Shown: positions 5,239 to 5,268 of the stretch, one piece after another
Layout: each line of letters starts with the position of its first letter
Position numbering within the stretch: position 1 is the stretch's first letter
The notes under the pieces: generated by a model
Databases searched by the model: none
Seen by the model: the letters and a program-made list of their open reading frames with translations, nothing else
Told to the model about the DNA's origin: nothing
Made by a program: the position numbers and the translations under genes
Source of the DNA: an uncultured Thermoanaerobacterales bacterium
GTDB lineage: Bacteria; Bacillota; Clostridia; Christensenellales; UBA1242
DNA: 5,268 nt
Direction of reading: 5' to 3'
NCBI GenBank assembly: GCA_900557695.1
Contig: USTP01000068.1
Location: 1-5,268, forward strand

Positions 5239-5268
5239 CTGTCTCTTATACACATCTCCGAGCCCACG
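5239..5268. other. Illumina Nextera Read 2 adapter, reverse complement (artefact)
   Basis: Positions 5239-5257 are CTGTCTCTTATACACATCT, the exact reverse complement of the Tn5 mosaic end. Positions 5258-5268 (CCGAGCCCACG) are the start of the Read 2 primer segment in reverse complement. This copy matches the standard adapter without the mismatch seen at the left end. Genomic sequence ends at 5238. Confidence 0.98.

Noticed and set aside
36..5257. Inverted 19-bp repeats at both ends resembling a Tn5-type transposon
   Set aside because: They are the engineered mosaic ends of the Nextera kit, joined to primer and index sequence, and there is no transposase gene between them.
1..5268. CRISPR arrays, tRNA or rRNA genes, riboswitches, or a novel defence or mobile system
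   Set aside because: I saw no spaced direct repeats, no tRNA- or rRNA-like segment and no long structured leader; nearly all the window is core division and sporulation coding sequence.

Overview
The window is a low-GC, AT-rich piece of a spore-forming Bacillota, most likely class Clostridia. It carries the classic junction between the cell-division cluster and the sporulation spoIIG locus. All five genes lie on the minus strand, so transcription runs from high to low coordinates: divIB/ftsQ (4338-5159), ftsA (3054-4199), ftsZ (1723-3039), spoIIGA (720-1577) and a 3'-truncated sigE (55-712). Spore formation is inferred from the spoIIGA-sigE pair. Genus and species cannot be told from the sequence alone.

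Both ends are sequencing artefact, not biology. Positions 1-54 are an Illumina Nextera i7-side adapter (flow-cell tail, 8-base index, Read 2 transposon end). Positions 5239-5268 are the start of the same Read 2 adapter in reverse complement. Genuine sequence is 55-5238. The left adapter cuts sigE about 20 codons before its expected end and reads through in frame without a stop, so an automatic caller would produce a chimeric protein.

Layout in transcription order: a short leader with a plausible promoter (5160-5238), then divIB. A gap at 4200-4337 holds an intrinsic terminator and a consensus-like promoter that overlaps it. ftsA and ftsZ follow, 13 nt apart, and clearly form one operon. An intrinsic terminator lies just after ftsZ. 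The spoIIGA upstream region (1578-1680) has promoter-like elements but no ribosome binding site. spoIIGA and sigE come last, with the sigE ribosome binding site overlapping the spoIIGA stop codon. The window therefore holds three apparent transcription units: divIB; ftsA-ftsZ; spoIIGA-sigE.

The genes work together in septation and sporulation. FtsZ forms the ring, FtsA normally anchors it to the membrane, and DivIB belongs to the septal peptidoglycan synthesis complex. On sporulation the asymmetric septum is made, SpoIIGA in the membrane processes pro-sigma-E, and sigma-E starts mother-cell transcription. No previously undescribed system is evident. The most unusual points are an FtsA that lacks its C-terminal membrane anchor and has degenerate nucleotide-binding motifs, a promoter whose -35 element lies in a terminator loop, and a spoIIGA start with no ribosome binding site placed exactly where a leaderless transcript would begin.
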